Assembly: GCA_949282305.1 (NCBI GenBank)
Contig: CASDPB010000085.1
Location: forward strand, 1-56,917
DNA length: 56,917 bases
Direction of reading: 5' to 3'
DNA from: an uncultured Lentisphaeria bacterium
GTDB taxonomy: Bacteria; Verrucomicrobiota; Lentisphaeria; Victivallales; UBA1829
Position numbers and translations under genes: made by a program
The notes under the pieces: model-generated
What the model was told of the DNA's origin: nothing
The model's input: only the letters and a program-made list of their open reading frames with translations
The model's database searches: none
Shown here: positions 41,124 to 48,584 of the stretch, piece by piece
Layout: each line of letters opens with the position of its first letter
Numbering within the stretch: position 1 is the stretch's first letter

Positions 41124-42284
41124 ATGAAAATGGAACCATTGGAAAAGATTTTTGAATCGCATTTCGGAAGAAAGCCCGCTGTGCTCTCCCGTGCTCCGGG
41201 ACGGCTGGAAATTCTCGGCAATCATACGGACTACAATGAAGGTTATGTGCTGAGCGCCGCCGTAACGCAGGCTACTTCTTTTGCGATGGCGCCGAAAGAG
41301 GGAACTGTCTGCACGCTGATTGATTGCGCGCTTTCCGGGGAATTCAAGATCGACCTTGACAATCTGGACACGCCGCGCAAAGGCGATTGGACCAACTATC
41401 TGAAAGGTGCGCTGGTGGAGCTCCGCCGCCGCGGCGTCCGGTTCGGCGCTTTCGATGCCGTTCTCCGCAGCACGGTTCCCCTGTCCGCCGGAATGAGCAG
41501 TTCCGCCGCCCTTGAGATGGCGTTCTGCTTTGCGCTCAAGACAATTTACGGCATTGATCTTCCGAAGGCGGACTGGGCGAGGGTCGGACAGTCCGTGGAA
41601 AACAAATATATGGGACTGCAGTCCGGACTGCTGGATCAGTTCAGCTCGATTTTCGGAAAGAAAGACGCCCTGATTCTTTGCGATTTCCGTTCGGTCGAAG
41701 TGCTGAAAAATGTGCCGATGCCTCCGGGATATTCGATCGTCGTGGCGAATACGATGGTGAAGCACAATCTTGTGGAATCCGATTACAATAAACGCCGCGA
41801 GAGCTGTGAACGTGCCAGGGATGCAATCCGCAGTGTCTATCCGCAGGTGAAGATGCTCCGGGATGTCAATATGGAGATGCTGGAAAACTGCAGGGATAAA
41901 ATGGATGCGGTCGATTACCGCCGCGCCCTGCATGTGGTCGGCGAGGACGAACGTGTGATGCAGGGGGTCGCATTCCTGGAAAAAGGCGACATCAGATCTT
42001 TCGGCGAGCTTCTCTTCAGGAGCCACGAGAGTTCCCGGTTCAATTTTGAAAACAGTTGTCCCGAGCTGGACGCGCTGGTCGAGATTGCCCGTTCCATTCC
42101 GGACTGTCTCGGCGCCCGGTTGAGCGGCGGCGGCTTCGGCGGTATCACGATCCATCTTGTCAGACACGATGCGGCGGAAAATTACTGCAACCGCCTTAAA
42201 GCCGCATACAAAGCCATGACCGGGAAAGAGACTCAGACGATTCTCTGCGACATCGGCGACGGAGCCGGCGCACAGAAACTCTGA
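41124..42284 (+). CDS. galK: Galactokinase (GHMP family), variant signature
   Basis: A 386-residue GHMP kinase of normal galactokinase length. The N-terminal signature reads GRLEILGNHTDYNEG; the usual GE-HTDY is GN-HTDY, so the Glu that contacts galactose is Asn. Other features are kept: ATP loop PLSAGMSSSAALE, catalytic Asp in SGLLDQFSS and the C-terminal GARLSGGGFGG. It should convert galactose, or a close analogue, to the 1-phosphate. AAGGA precedes the ATG, 23 nt after the AsmA-like stop, and a strong terminator follows. Confidence 0.88.
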   Translation: MKMEPLEKIFESHFGRKPAVLSRAPGRLEILGNHTDYNEGYVLSAAVTQATSFAMAPKEGTVCTLIDCALSGEFKIDLDNLDTPRKGDWTNYLKGALVELRRRGVRFGAFDAVLRSTVPLSAGMSSSAALEMAFCFALKTIYGIDLPKADWARVGQSVENKYMGLQSGLLDQFSSIFGKKDALILCDFRSVEVLKNVPMPPGYSIVVANTMVKHNLVESDYNKRRESCERARDAIRSVYPQVKMLRDVNMEMLENCRDKMDAVDYRRALHVVGEDERVMQGVAFLEKGDIRSFGELLFRSHESSRFNFENSCPELDALVEIARSIPDCLGARLSGGGFGGITIHLVRHDAAENYCNRLKAAYKAMTGKETQTILCDIGDGAGAQKL

Positions 42285-42297
42285 TTTCCGGAAAACC

Positions 42298-42346
42298 GCC
42301 GTCCTTCGGAAGGAAACTTCAGAAGGACGGCAGCGGAAAGTTTTTT
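42298..42346 (+). terminator. Intrinsic terminator after galK
   Basis: GCCGTCCTTC (42298-42307) pairs perfectly with GAAGGACGGC (42322-42331), and a run of six T follows at 42341-42346. Confidence 0.8.
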
Positions 42347-42385
42347 CCGGGAACGCCCATCTGCGGCAGGGATGGGCGTTCCCGG
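42347..42385. terminator. 15-bp hairpin between galK and leuA
   Basis: A perfect 15-bp stem (42347-42361 with 42371-42385) and a 9-nt loop, directly after the galK terminator and 25 nt beyond the leuA stop on the other strand. It has no U-run in the leuA direction, so it may act with other factors or protect the mRNA end. Confidence 0.5.
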
Positions 42386-42409
42386 TGTTCGGCACTGGAA
42401 GGAAAGGCG

Positions 42410-44092
42410 TCAGCCTATCCTGTTCACGGCATTGACGAGAGCGCGGATTGCCGCAACGTTGATGCTGCGGTCGATTCCCGCACCGTAGACAGTCTCGTTC
42501 CCGTTGCCGGAGCGGATTCCTATGAATGCAATGGCATGTGCGTCGCTGCCGCGCCCGAGTGCGTGTTCCGTATAGGAATCAATCTGTATGGCGGGAAGCT
42601 CCGGGCATTGGGAGAACGCCGCGGCTGCTGCTTCGATCGGGCCTCCGCCGGTTCCGGCAATGCGGTGTTGTCTGCCGTTGATCCGGAGTTCCAGCCTGAC
42701 GTCCGTCCCCGGGTTGTCTTTTCCCGCCGGGCGGCGGATCCTTACGTCGAGGAGTTCCACATTTCCTTTTGCATTGGCGAATTCGCCCAGAAAGATGGAA
42801 TGGATTTTTTCCGCACTCAGTTCCCCGCCTTCCGCTTCCGCCTCCTTCTGCACCGCCTGCGCAACCGCTTTCTGCATTTCCTTCGGCAGCTGAATGCCGT
42901 AGACGTGCTCCAGAACGTAGGCGACGCCTCCTTTGCCGGACTGACTGTTGATGCGGATCAGTCCCTCGTAGCCGCGTCCGATGTCCGCAGGGTCGATGTG
43001 CAGGTAGGGGATCTTCCACCCCTGTCCAAAGTATTCGGATATTTCTTCCCGCTGTGCCATTCCTTTGCGGATTGCGTCCTGATGCGTTCCGGAAAATGCA
43101 GTGAAGACCAGTTCTCCCGCATAGGGGTGGCGCGGATGGAGCCTGATTTCCGAAACATCCTCCACAAACCTGACGATTTCAGGCAGATGCGAGAAATCCA
43201 GTCCCGTTTCGACGCCGCGTGACATCAGATTCAGTGCCGAGATGACGAGATCCATGTTTCCTGTTCGTTCACCATGTCCGCAGATTGTTCCCTCCACCCG
43301 TTCCGCGCCGGCCAGCATTGCCATTTCCGCGGCCGCGATCGCACAGCCCTGATCGTTGTGCGTGTGAATGCTCAGGGTTGTTTCAGCCATACCCGAATAT
43401 TTGCGGGTAAACAGCTCGATCATGTCCGCATATTGATTCGGCGGACGGCGTTCCACTGTCGCCGGCAGATTCAATATGAAGTTTTCCTTGCCCGGTTTGC
43501 CCCAGGCTTCGCGGACTTCCTCCGCCAGTTCGACGATATAGTCAAGACGGCTGTCGCTGAACTCCTCGGGAGAGAATTCATAGGCGCAGCGTTCATACAG
43601 GCCCGCTTTTTTCAAGGTCTCGACAACCATGCGGGTTCCGTCCACTGCCATCTTCCTGAGTTCGTCCGGACTCTTGTGAAAGACGAATTTCTGATGCAGG
43701 GGGCTTGTGGCGACGTAGCAATGCACGACCGCCTGCCTGACGCCGCGGATGGATTCCACGGTGCGTTCAATGAGGTCTCTGCGGGCTGCGGTGAAAACGA
43801 CGATGCGGACATCGTCCGGAATTAATTTTTCCTCAATCAGACGGCGGACCAGTTCAAATTCCTCGCTTGAGGCTGCGGGGTAGCTGACCTCGATCTCTTT
43901 GTAACCGATCCCGGTGAGCATCTTGAAATAGCGGATTTTCTCCTCGACGTTCATCGGCTTTGCGAACGCCTGGTTTCCGTCCCGCAGATCGACTGGCACC
44001 CAGACCGGGGCTTTTTCAATGACGCGCGCGGGCCATTGCCTGTTTTCCATTTCGATTTTCTGCGGCTGTTTGTACTTCGGTTTTTCTTTCAT
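42410..44092 (-). CDS. leuA: 2-isopropylmalate synthase
   Basis: A 560-residue enzyme that condenses acetyl-CoA with 2-ketoisovalerate, the first committed step of leucine synthesis. It is of the longer LeuA type: barrel start VPVDLRDGNQAF (metal and catalytic residues), HTHNDQGCAIAAAEMA, EGTICGHGERTGN, a linker, then the C-terminal allosteric domain (GTGGGPIEAAAAAF, DAHAIAFIGI). GGAG lies 7 nt before the ATG. It stands alone here, with leuBCD elsewhere, behind a leader carrying a Leu-rich peptide that suggests control by leucine supply. Confidence 0.95.
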   Translation of the reverse strand: MKEKPKYKQPQKIEMENRQWPARVIEKAPVWVPVDLRDGNQAFAKPMNVEEKIRYFKMLTGIGYKEIEVSYPAASSEEFELVRRLIEEKLIPDDVRIVVFTAARRDLIERTVESIRGVRQAVVHCYVATSPLHQKFVFHKSPDELRKMAVDGTRMVVETLKKAGLYERCAYEFSPEEFSDSRLDYIVELAEEVREAWGKPGKENFILNLPATVERRPPNQYADMIELFTRKYSGMAETTLSIHTHNDQGCAIAAAEMAMLAGAERVEGTICGHGERTGNMDLVISALNLMSRGVETGLDFSHLPEIVRFVEDVSEIRLHPRHPYAGELVFTAFSGTHQDAIRKGMAQREEISEYFGQGWKIPYLHIDPADIGRGYEGLIRINSQSGKGGVAYVLEHVYGIQLPKEMQKAVAQAVQKEAEAEGGELSAEKIHSIFLGEFANAKGNVELLDVRIRRPAGKDNPGTDVRLELRINGRQHRIAGTGGGPIEAAAAAFSQCPELPAIQIDSYTEHALGRGSDAHAIAFIGIRSGNGNETVYGAGIDRSINVAAIRALVNAVNRIG

Positions 44093-44262
44093 TCGTCATC
44101 TCCATTGGTTGATGTTGAGTTCAGTAGACAGATATGGAGACTCTTCAGAAACAGAGCGGAACCGGCAGTCGAATCGGCGCGATGATGCTGAGGAGTCTCA
44201 GTGCCGAACCGGCTTGACCGGACGATTCAATGTGTGCGGAAAAGAATACGCTCGACCGTTGC
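44093..44262 (-). promoter_or_regulatory. Structured leuA leader RNA
   Basis: Between the leader peptide and leuA, CCGGCTTGA, which includes the peptide stop, can pair with TCAAGCCGG. Flanking GCCG/CGGC extends this to 13 of 15 pairs. Further downstream GAGACTC and GAGTCTC form another possible helix. A stalled ribosome on the peptide would block the first helix. No clear U-run is seen, so translational control or a weak attenuator are both possible. Confidence 0.5.
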
Positions 44263-44370
44263 TCAAGCCGGAACGGCATTGGTAAGTCGAAGCAGGCAGG
44301 AAAGCAGAAACAGACATACGGGCAGAGGATGTCCGCTGAAATTCCGGTTTTTGTCTTTTGATCGGTTCAT
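44263..44370 (-). CDS. Leu-rich leader peptide upstream of leuA
   Basis: A 35-residue open reading frame, ATG at 44370, with AGGA 9 nt before it. Between residues 16 and 29 the sequence LPVCLFLLSCLLRL contains seven Leu. Its stop codon lies inside a long-range helix of the leader RNA. Position, composition and structure fit an amino-acid attenuation peptide for leuA. A chance hydrophobic ORF cannot be excluded. Confidence 0.55.
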   Translation of the reverse strand: MNRSKDKNRNFSGHPLPVCLFLLSCLLRLTNAVPA

Positions 44371-44398
44371 GACTGCTTTCCTGTTTGTTGGTTATAAT

Positions 44399-44427
44399 AA
44401 AATATCCCGCTTTCGGAAAGAAAGCAA
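44399..44427 (-). promoter_or_regulatory. Promoter of the leuA leader
   Basis: Minus-strand TTGCTT (44422-44427), a 17-nt spacer and TATTTT (44399-44404), with an AT-rich TATTATAAC just after. The start of transcription would fall shortly before the leader-peptide ribosome site. Confidence 0.5.
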
Positions 44428-44532
44428 GTGCCGGAAGCAGAAAACCGGGATTTTTACTTTTTTCATGCGGGATTTCATGCCGGGGAAAAGGATTGCGGAC
44501 GCTTCTGCGCAGGCTTTTTCATGGCTGAAATG

Positions 44533-44567
44533 AAAAAAAATCCTAGATTACCAACTTGTAATCTGGG
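44533..44567 (-). terminator. Minus-strand terminator upstream of the leuA promoter
   Basis: AGATTAC (44545-44551) pairs with GTAATCT (44558-44564), with further flanking GC pairs. In the minus direction this is followed by AGGA and eight T (44533-44540 on the plus strand are A). It would insulate the leuA promoter from antisense transcription through the glycosyltransferase gene. Confidence 0.5.
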
Positions 44568-44594
44568 TGCAATATTCCGGCAATGAACAGAGGG

Positions 44595-44600
44595 TATAAT
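44595..44600 (+). promoter_or_regulatory. -10 box for the small protein/glycosyltransferase pair
   Basis: A perfect TATAAT 43 nt upstream of the ATG at 44644. No good -35 is visible at 16-18 nt, so an activator may be needed. Confidence 0.45.
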
Positions 44601-44643
44601 ATAATAAAAACGAAAACAGATTAAAGATAAGGAGTGATTCAAA

Positions 44644-44820
44644 ATGAATGAGAAGGCAGAAAAAGATGTGACGCAGGAAAACAACAGCTGGCTGAAATTC
44701 CTGACTTTGGCGGCAATGTTCGTCGGTTCAAATTCCACCGTCATGGGAATGGGGGCGGATGACTGGATCGGCATGGTGAACGGACAGTCCAACCTGGGAG
44801 TTGGCGGGGGGAGGTTCTGA
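44644..44820 (+). CDS. 58-residue protein resembling the glycosyltransferase N-terminus
   Basis: A small protein with AAGGAG about 7 nt before the ATG. Residues 15-50 (SWLKFLTLAAMFVGSNSTVMG...) align with the first membrane segment of the next gene (AWLKYLTLATLIIGSLAAVIG...): W-L-K-aromatic-L-T-L-A, then I/V-G-S, then V-x-G-M. It has one moderately hydrophobic helix and a Gly-rich tail (NLGVGGGRF). Two nt separate its stop from the next start, so the two are coupled. It probably binds or regulates the transferase, or arose by partial duplication. No known family recognised. Confidence 0.7.
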   Translation: MNEKAEKDVTQENNSWLKFLTLAAMFVGSNSTVMGMGADDWIGMVNGQSNLGVGGGRF

Positions 44821-44822
44821 GG

Positions 44823-46253
44823 ATGGCAAAGAGGGAGGAACAAAGTGAGTCCGGTGCGTGGCTGAAGTATTTGACGCTTGCCACGCTGATTATCGGTTCT
44901 CTGGCGGCAGTTATCGGAATGAGTGGGGCCGAGCTGATTGCCGTTCTGAACAGCCAGTGGGTTCCGAAAGGATTTCTGGGATTTCTGGTTTTCTTCGGAG
45001 TGCTCTACAATCTGCTGACCGTGATTCTCGGCACGATCTGTTATCGTGAAAAGCCGATTCTGCCGGATGACCGGCTGCCGTCATGCACTGTCATTGTCCC
45101 GGCTTATAATGAAGGCGAAGCTGTGATGATTGCGCTGAACAGCATTCTGGCAAGCAACTATCCCGCGGAGAAACTGGAAATCATCGCGATTGACGACGGC
45201 AGCAGGGACGATACGTGGAAATGGATCGCCCAGGCCGCCGCCGCTTCCAACGGACGCATCCGCGGCGTCAAGCTGGAGCAGAACCGCGGAAAGCGGCATG
45301 CAATCCAGTACGGCACGAAAATGTCGAAAATGGATGTCATCATTACGGTTGACAGCGATTCCGTTGTGGAGGCTGATTCGATCAGGCGCCTGACCAGCCC
45401 CTTCGCCGATCCGAGAGTCGGTGCAGTTGCCGGTTCCGTTCAGGTATCCAATCTTTCCGACGGCGTCCTGCCGCGCATGATGGATGCCCATTATGCGTTC
45501 AGCTGCCGCATTCTCCGCGCCGCAAACAGCGTGATGCGCACCGTGGTCTGCACTCCGGGCGCGTTGAGCGCCTACCGGCGTTCGGCATTGATGGAGTTTC
45601 TGGACCGCTGGGCAAACCAGACTTTCTGCGGGCGTCCCGCCGGAATCGGGGAAGACCGCGCATTGACGACGTTCATGCTGCGCCACAAATGGCATGTCCT
45701 GTATCAGCGCAGTGCCGTAGTTCATACGGAAATGCCGTCGACCTATCAGGGGACTTACCGGATGATGCTTCGCTGGGAGCGGGGGAACATCCGCGAAATG
45801 CTTTCCACCTATGAGTTCGCATTCCGCCGTTTCGACTGGTTCCATCTTGCCATTCAGCTGAATCTGGTGTTCCAGACTTATCTTTTCATCCAGTCGGTAT
45901 TTTTCATGCCGCTTGTGATTCTCGGCATGCTTGCCGCACCTGTTTTCTGGTGGCAGTGCATGTTCCTTTCCACGATTCTCTGGACGGCTCTTCCCGCCTT
46001 GTGCTATTATCTCATGAGCGGAGGAACCGGATGGATCTGGACTTTCACCTACACGTTTTTCCGGACGTTCTTTCTGTTCTGGATCTCGCCGTACAGTCTG
46101 TTCACTGTGCAGAATTCTGGCTGGCTGACCCGCGGCAAGGCGGAAGAGGAGAAGAAGGCAAAACTGGAAGCCGCCAGATCTCTTGCCGGAAATGTATTTG
46201 CCGAAGACGTTGCGGGGCGGCAGGCTCCTGCGGCGCGTTTCTACTTCAAATAA
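44823..46253 (+). CDS. Membrane glycosyltransferase, family 2 (processive type)
   Basis: A 476-residue integral-membrane GT2 of the chitin/hyaluronan/poly-GlcNAc synthase kind. Two N-terminal helices (about 20-40 and 52-72), then the catalytic domain: VIVPAYNEGEAV, IDDGSRDDTW, DSDS, GEDRALTTF as the base region and MLRWERGNI at the QxxRW position (Q replaced). Four C-terminal helices form the channel-like part. It likely makes and exports a beta-linked exopolysaccharide. Only the small upstream protein is co-transcribed; no export or modification genes adjoin. A terminator follows. Confidence 0.88.
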   Translation: MAKREEQSESGAWLKYLTLATLIIGSLAAVIGMSGAELIAVLNSQWVPKGFLGFLVFFGVLYNLLTVILGTICYREKPILPDDRLPSCTVIVPAYNEGEAVMIALNSILASNYPAEKLEIIAIDDGSRDDTWKWIAQAAAASNGRIRGVKLEQNRGKRHAIQYGTKMSKMDVIITVDSDSVVEADSIRRLTSPFADPRVGAVAGSVQVSNLSDGVLPRMMDAHYAFSCRILRAANSVMRTVVCTPGALSAYRRSALMEFLDRWANQTFCGRPAGIGEDRALTTFMLRHKWHVLYQRSAVVHTEMPSTYQGTYRMMLRWERGNIREMLSTYEFAFRRFDWFHLAIQLNLVFQTYLFIQSVFFMPLVILGMLAAPVFWWQCMFLSTILWTALPALCYYLMSGGTGWIWTFTYTFFRTFFLFWISPYSLFTVQNSGWLTRGKAEEEKKAKLEAARSLAGNVFAEDVAGRQAPAARFYFK

Positions 46254-46286
46254 GTGTTTTCAACAGGGGGGGAAGGCCACACCACC

Positions 46287-46323
46287 GCTCCGGCGAACTC
46301 CCCGCCGGAGCTCTTTTCTTTTC
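46287..46323 (+). terminator. Terminator after the glycosyltransferase
   Basis: GCTCCGGCG (46287-46295) pairs perfectly with CGCCGGAGC (46303-46311), 7-nt loop, followed by TCTTTTCTTTTC. It touches the 3' end of the convergent queH gene and may serve both. Confidence 0.75.
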
Positions 46324-46852
46324 AGCCCCGGAGGGAATACTCGCAGCCGCAGAAGTTCTGGCGGTAGAAACCATATTGCTTCGAGAGTTCAATGGAGCGT
46401 TTGAAGCCGTCTTTCTTCTTGAAATCCCACGGTTCAAACCCCTGGAACCTGCTTCCTGCTTCAAAAATCAGTCTGGAATTTTTGTGAGGACTGACGGTCA
46501 GAGTGGTTGCGAAATTCAAGTTCAGCTCTTTGGCTTTGGCGGCAGTGCGTCCGAGGGAATGCGTGAAACAGGCACGGCAGCGCAGTCCGCCTTCCGGCTC
46601 GCCGGCATGGTTTTCAACAGCGGAAACCGTGCGGAGCCAGGCTTCGTGGCAGTATTCGTCGACGAGCAGTTCCAGATGATGGATTTCCGCCAGTTGCTGT
46701 ACATACAGCAGCCGTTTCCCGAACTCCCCGCGGGTGGCGATATTCGAGTTCGAGAAGAACAGCACGATTTCGCGTTCTTCCGCCAGCAGCCGTTCGACGC
46801 AGGCGGAGGCGCAGGGGGCACAGCAGACATGCAGCAGCAGTTTCTTCTTCAT
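46322..46852 (-). CDS. queH: Epoxyqueuosine reductase QueH
   Basis: A 176-residue protein of the QueH (DUF208) family, which carries out the last step of queuosine synthesis in tRNA wobble positions. Conserved Cys pairs are present: HVCCAPCA near the N-terminus, LRCRACF in the middle and FCGCEYS at the end, plus TLTVSPHKN. These bind Fe-S and a second metal in the family. The start at 46852 gives the usual length, with AAGGGA upstream. It lies 22 nt after the cupin gene, probably in the same transcript. Confidence 0.92.
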   Translation of the reverse strand: MKKKLLLHVCCAPCASACVERLLAEEREIVLFFSNSNIATRGEFGKRLLYVQQLAEIHHLELLVDEYCHEAWLRTVSAVENHAGEPEGGLRCRACFTHSLGRTAAKAKELNLNFATTLTVSPHKNSRLIFEAGSRFQGFEPWDFKKKDGFKRSIELSKQYGFYRQNFCGCEYSLRG

Positions 46853-46874
46853 GGAACAGGATTTCCCTTGTGAC

Positions 46875-47291
46875 TTATTCCGGAAGAACGCCGTCAAACG
46901 GGGCGGAATCCTCCGGCGTGATCGGCGCATAGGGTCCCTTTTTGACTTCAAATGCGACGGTGCCCGATTCCCTGCATACAAAGTGGTGCCAGGTGCCTTC
47001 CGGAATTTCAATCAGCGGGATTTCTCCGCCGGGAGTCATGTGATACTTTCCGATGATTTCTCCTGAATCGTCGTATATATAGACATCGACCGCGCCTTTC
47101 AGTATAAAGAAAAGTTCCCACTTGTCTTTGTGGCGGTGCGGATGAACCACGGTATCCGGTTCCGCCGCGATGCAGAGACGGTGAATGCCTTCGTCAAGAG
47201 ATTCATGCAGATTGAAATGCGAACGTCTGCGGGGAGATTCCATGGCAAGTTTTGTCAGTTCCGCCATTTTTTTCGAGTCAATGATTTTCAT
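46875..47291 (-). CDS. Cupin-fold protein, WbuC family
   Basis: A 138-residue single-domain cupin. The metal-binding pattern includes VHPHRHKDKWELFFILKG (two His and Glu) and a second strand set IEIPEGTWHHFV. RRRSHFNLHESLDEGIHRLCIA matches the WbuC family found near polysaccharide genes, whose function is unknown. The start at 47291 follows AAGGAAGG; the ATG 54 nt upstream lacks this. The next gene is queH. Confidence 0.85.
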   Translation of the reverse strand: MKIIDSKKMAELTKLAMESPRRRSHFNLHESLDEGIHRLCIAAEPDTVVHPHRHKDKWELFFILKGAVDVYIYDDSGEIIGKYHMTPGGEIPLIEIPEGTWHHFVCRESGTVAFEVKKGPYAPITPEDSAPFDGVLPE

Positions 47292-47365
47292 GATCCTTCC
47301 TTTCTGTGGGGTATGCAAGATACATCCGGCGGCGGTGTTTTTCAAGATGATTTTCTTTTTCCTGC

Positions 47366-47394
47366 TTGAATATCCCGCGGAAACGACTTATGCT
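47366..47394 (+). promoter_or_regulatory. Promoter for the lipoprotein gene
   Basis: TTGAAT (47366-47371), a 17-nt spacer and TATGCT (47389-47394), with a leader of about 45 nt to the ATG at 47443. Confidence 0.5.
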
Positions 47395-47442
47395 ATCATC
47401 GTCTCGTGTTTTCAATGAATGCAGTCAAAAAAGGAGGGAATT

Positions 47443-48525
47443 ATGCTTTGCAGAACGCTGATGCCAGGTGTCGCCGCCGTTTTTCTGGGAGTCGTGTCGT
47501 CCGCCTGTGTTTCCACGGATGTTTATCAGAAGGAACGCGCGGAAATGAACGAACGGATCACGGCGCTGAGTGCCGAGGTTGCAAAAAATGCGACTCTTCT
47601 TGCCGAAACCCGGGAACAGTTCAGGGATTTTCAGGAGTGTGCGGCAAGGGAGAAGAAGAAACAGGAGCTGGAATTCGTTTCCCTGCGCGAGCTTTTCGAC
47701 AGTACGGAATACGGCACCATTCCCCCCCATATTGTCGGACGTTATCTTGACCTGATCACGCCGCCGGCAGATGCGACGCCGGAACAGAAGCGCAAGTTCA
47801 TTGAGAAGATCAAGGGAATGTCGATCAATCTCAATTCGGTGAGACTGCGCAACCGGATCACAAATTCTCTGGTGGCGCTGGGACATGAATATTTTGAGGA
47901 TTTGCTTGTCAATGCCGCCGGATCGCACTTTCTTCAGGATGCCGCGAAGCTTCTGGCAAAGCCGTCTGACAAGCAGCTTTTGAAACGTCTGATGTTAAAC
48001 TCCGACAGACAACGCTATCCGGCACTCGATATTTATGTCAGTCTGATCGATGAAAATGACAAGGCGGATGTGTTGAAGCTGCTGCCTGATGTTCCTGAGC
48101 TTTCCCGTTGCATAACACGTCTGGGGATCGAAAAGGAAGCGGTTCCGATTCTGAAAAAACAATTGCTTCAAAACCGGAATTCCAACATTGAGGCATTGGA
48201 AGTCGTGCTGAATCAGCTTGCTCCGGAGGAACGTCAGGATTTTATGGCAAAATTCTGGAGTTTATGCGGCAACATCAGAAGTAATACATGGAAATGTAAT
48301 CTGGCAATCATGCTGGCGCGAAAAGGCTTTGTCCCCGCATTCTGTTTTTTAGTTGAAAAAAGTCAAGATTTTCGTAAGAATCCCGATCATTGGAAGTTTA
48401 TCTGGGGACGGTTACAAAATTTAACCTCATTTACTGATATGGATTCGCTTGAAAAATGGTATCGGGAAAACAAGAACCAGATCGTTTTCAATTCTGAAAA
48501 AGGGCTGTTTGAAGCAAGGAAATAA
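47443..48525 (+). CDS. Lipoprotein with coiled coil and alpha-helical repeats
   Basis: A 360-residue probable lipoprotein with lipobox VVSSAC after a short hydrophobic signal. A coiled-coil segment follows (about 25-75, rich in E, K, R and A). The C-terminal 270 residues are alpha-helical with HEAT-like spacing (LVALGHEYFEDLLVNAAG, DKADVLKLLPDVPEL). No enzyme motif is seen. The start at 47443 follows AAGGAGGG. It has its own promoter and a terminator after it. Function unknown, perhaps an envelope scaffold. Confidence 0.75.
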   Translation: MLCRTLMPGVAAVFLGVVSSACVSTDVYQKERAEMNERITALSAEVAKNATLLAETREQFRDFQECAAREKKKQELEFVSLRELFDSTEYGTIPPHIVGRYLDLITPPADATPEQKRKFIEKIKGMSINLNSVRLRNRITNSLVALGHEYFEDLLVNAAGSHFLQDAAKLLAKPSDKQLLKRLMLNSDRQRYPALDIYVSLIDENDKADVLKLLPDVPELSRCITRLGIEKEAVPILKKQLLQNRNSNIEALEVVLNQLAPEERQDFMAKFWSLCGNIRSNTWKCNLAIMLARKGFVPAFCFLVEKSQDFRKNPDHWKFIWGRLQNLTSFTDMDSLEKWYRENKNQIVFNSEKGLFEARK

Positions 48526-48539
48526 GTTCTGTTTTTCGC

Positions 48540-48566
48540 GGGACGGTGTTTCCGCCGTCCCTTTTC
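48540..48566 (+). terminator. Terminator after the lipoprotein gene
   Basis: GGGACGG (48540-48546) pairs with CCGTCCC (48555-48561), followed by TTTT. It lies between convergent genes. Confidence 0.6.
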
Positions 48567-48584
48567 CGATGACAGAAAAAACGG

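Noticed and set aside
40923-42395. 490-residue open frame antisense to galK
   Set aside because: It spans the galK coding sequence and its terminator hairpins; no domain is recognisable.
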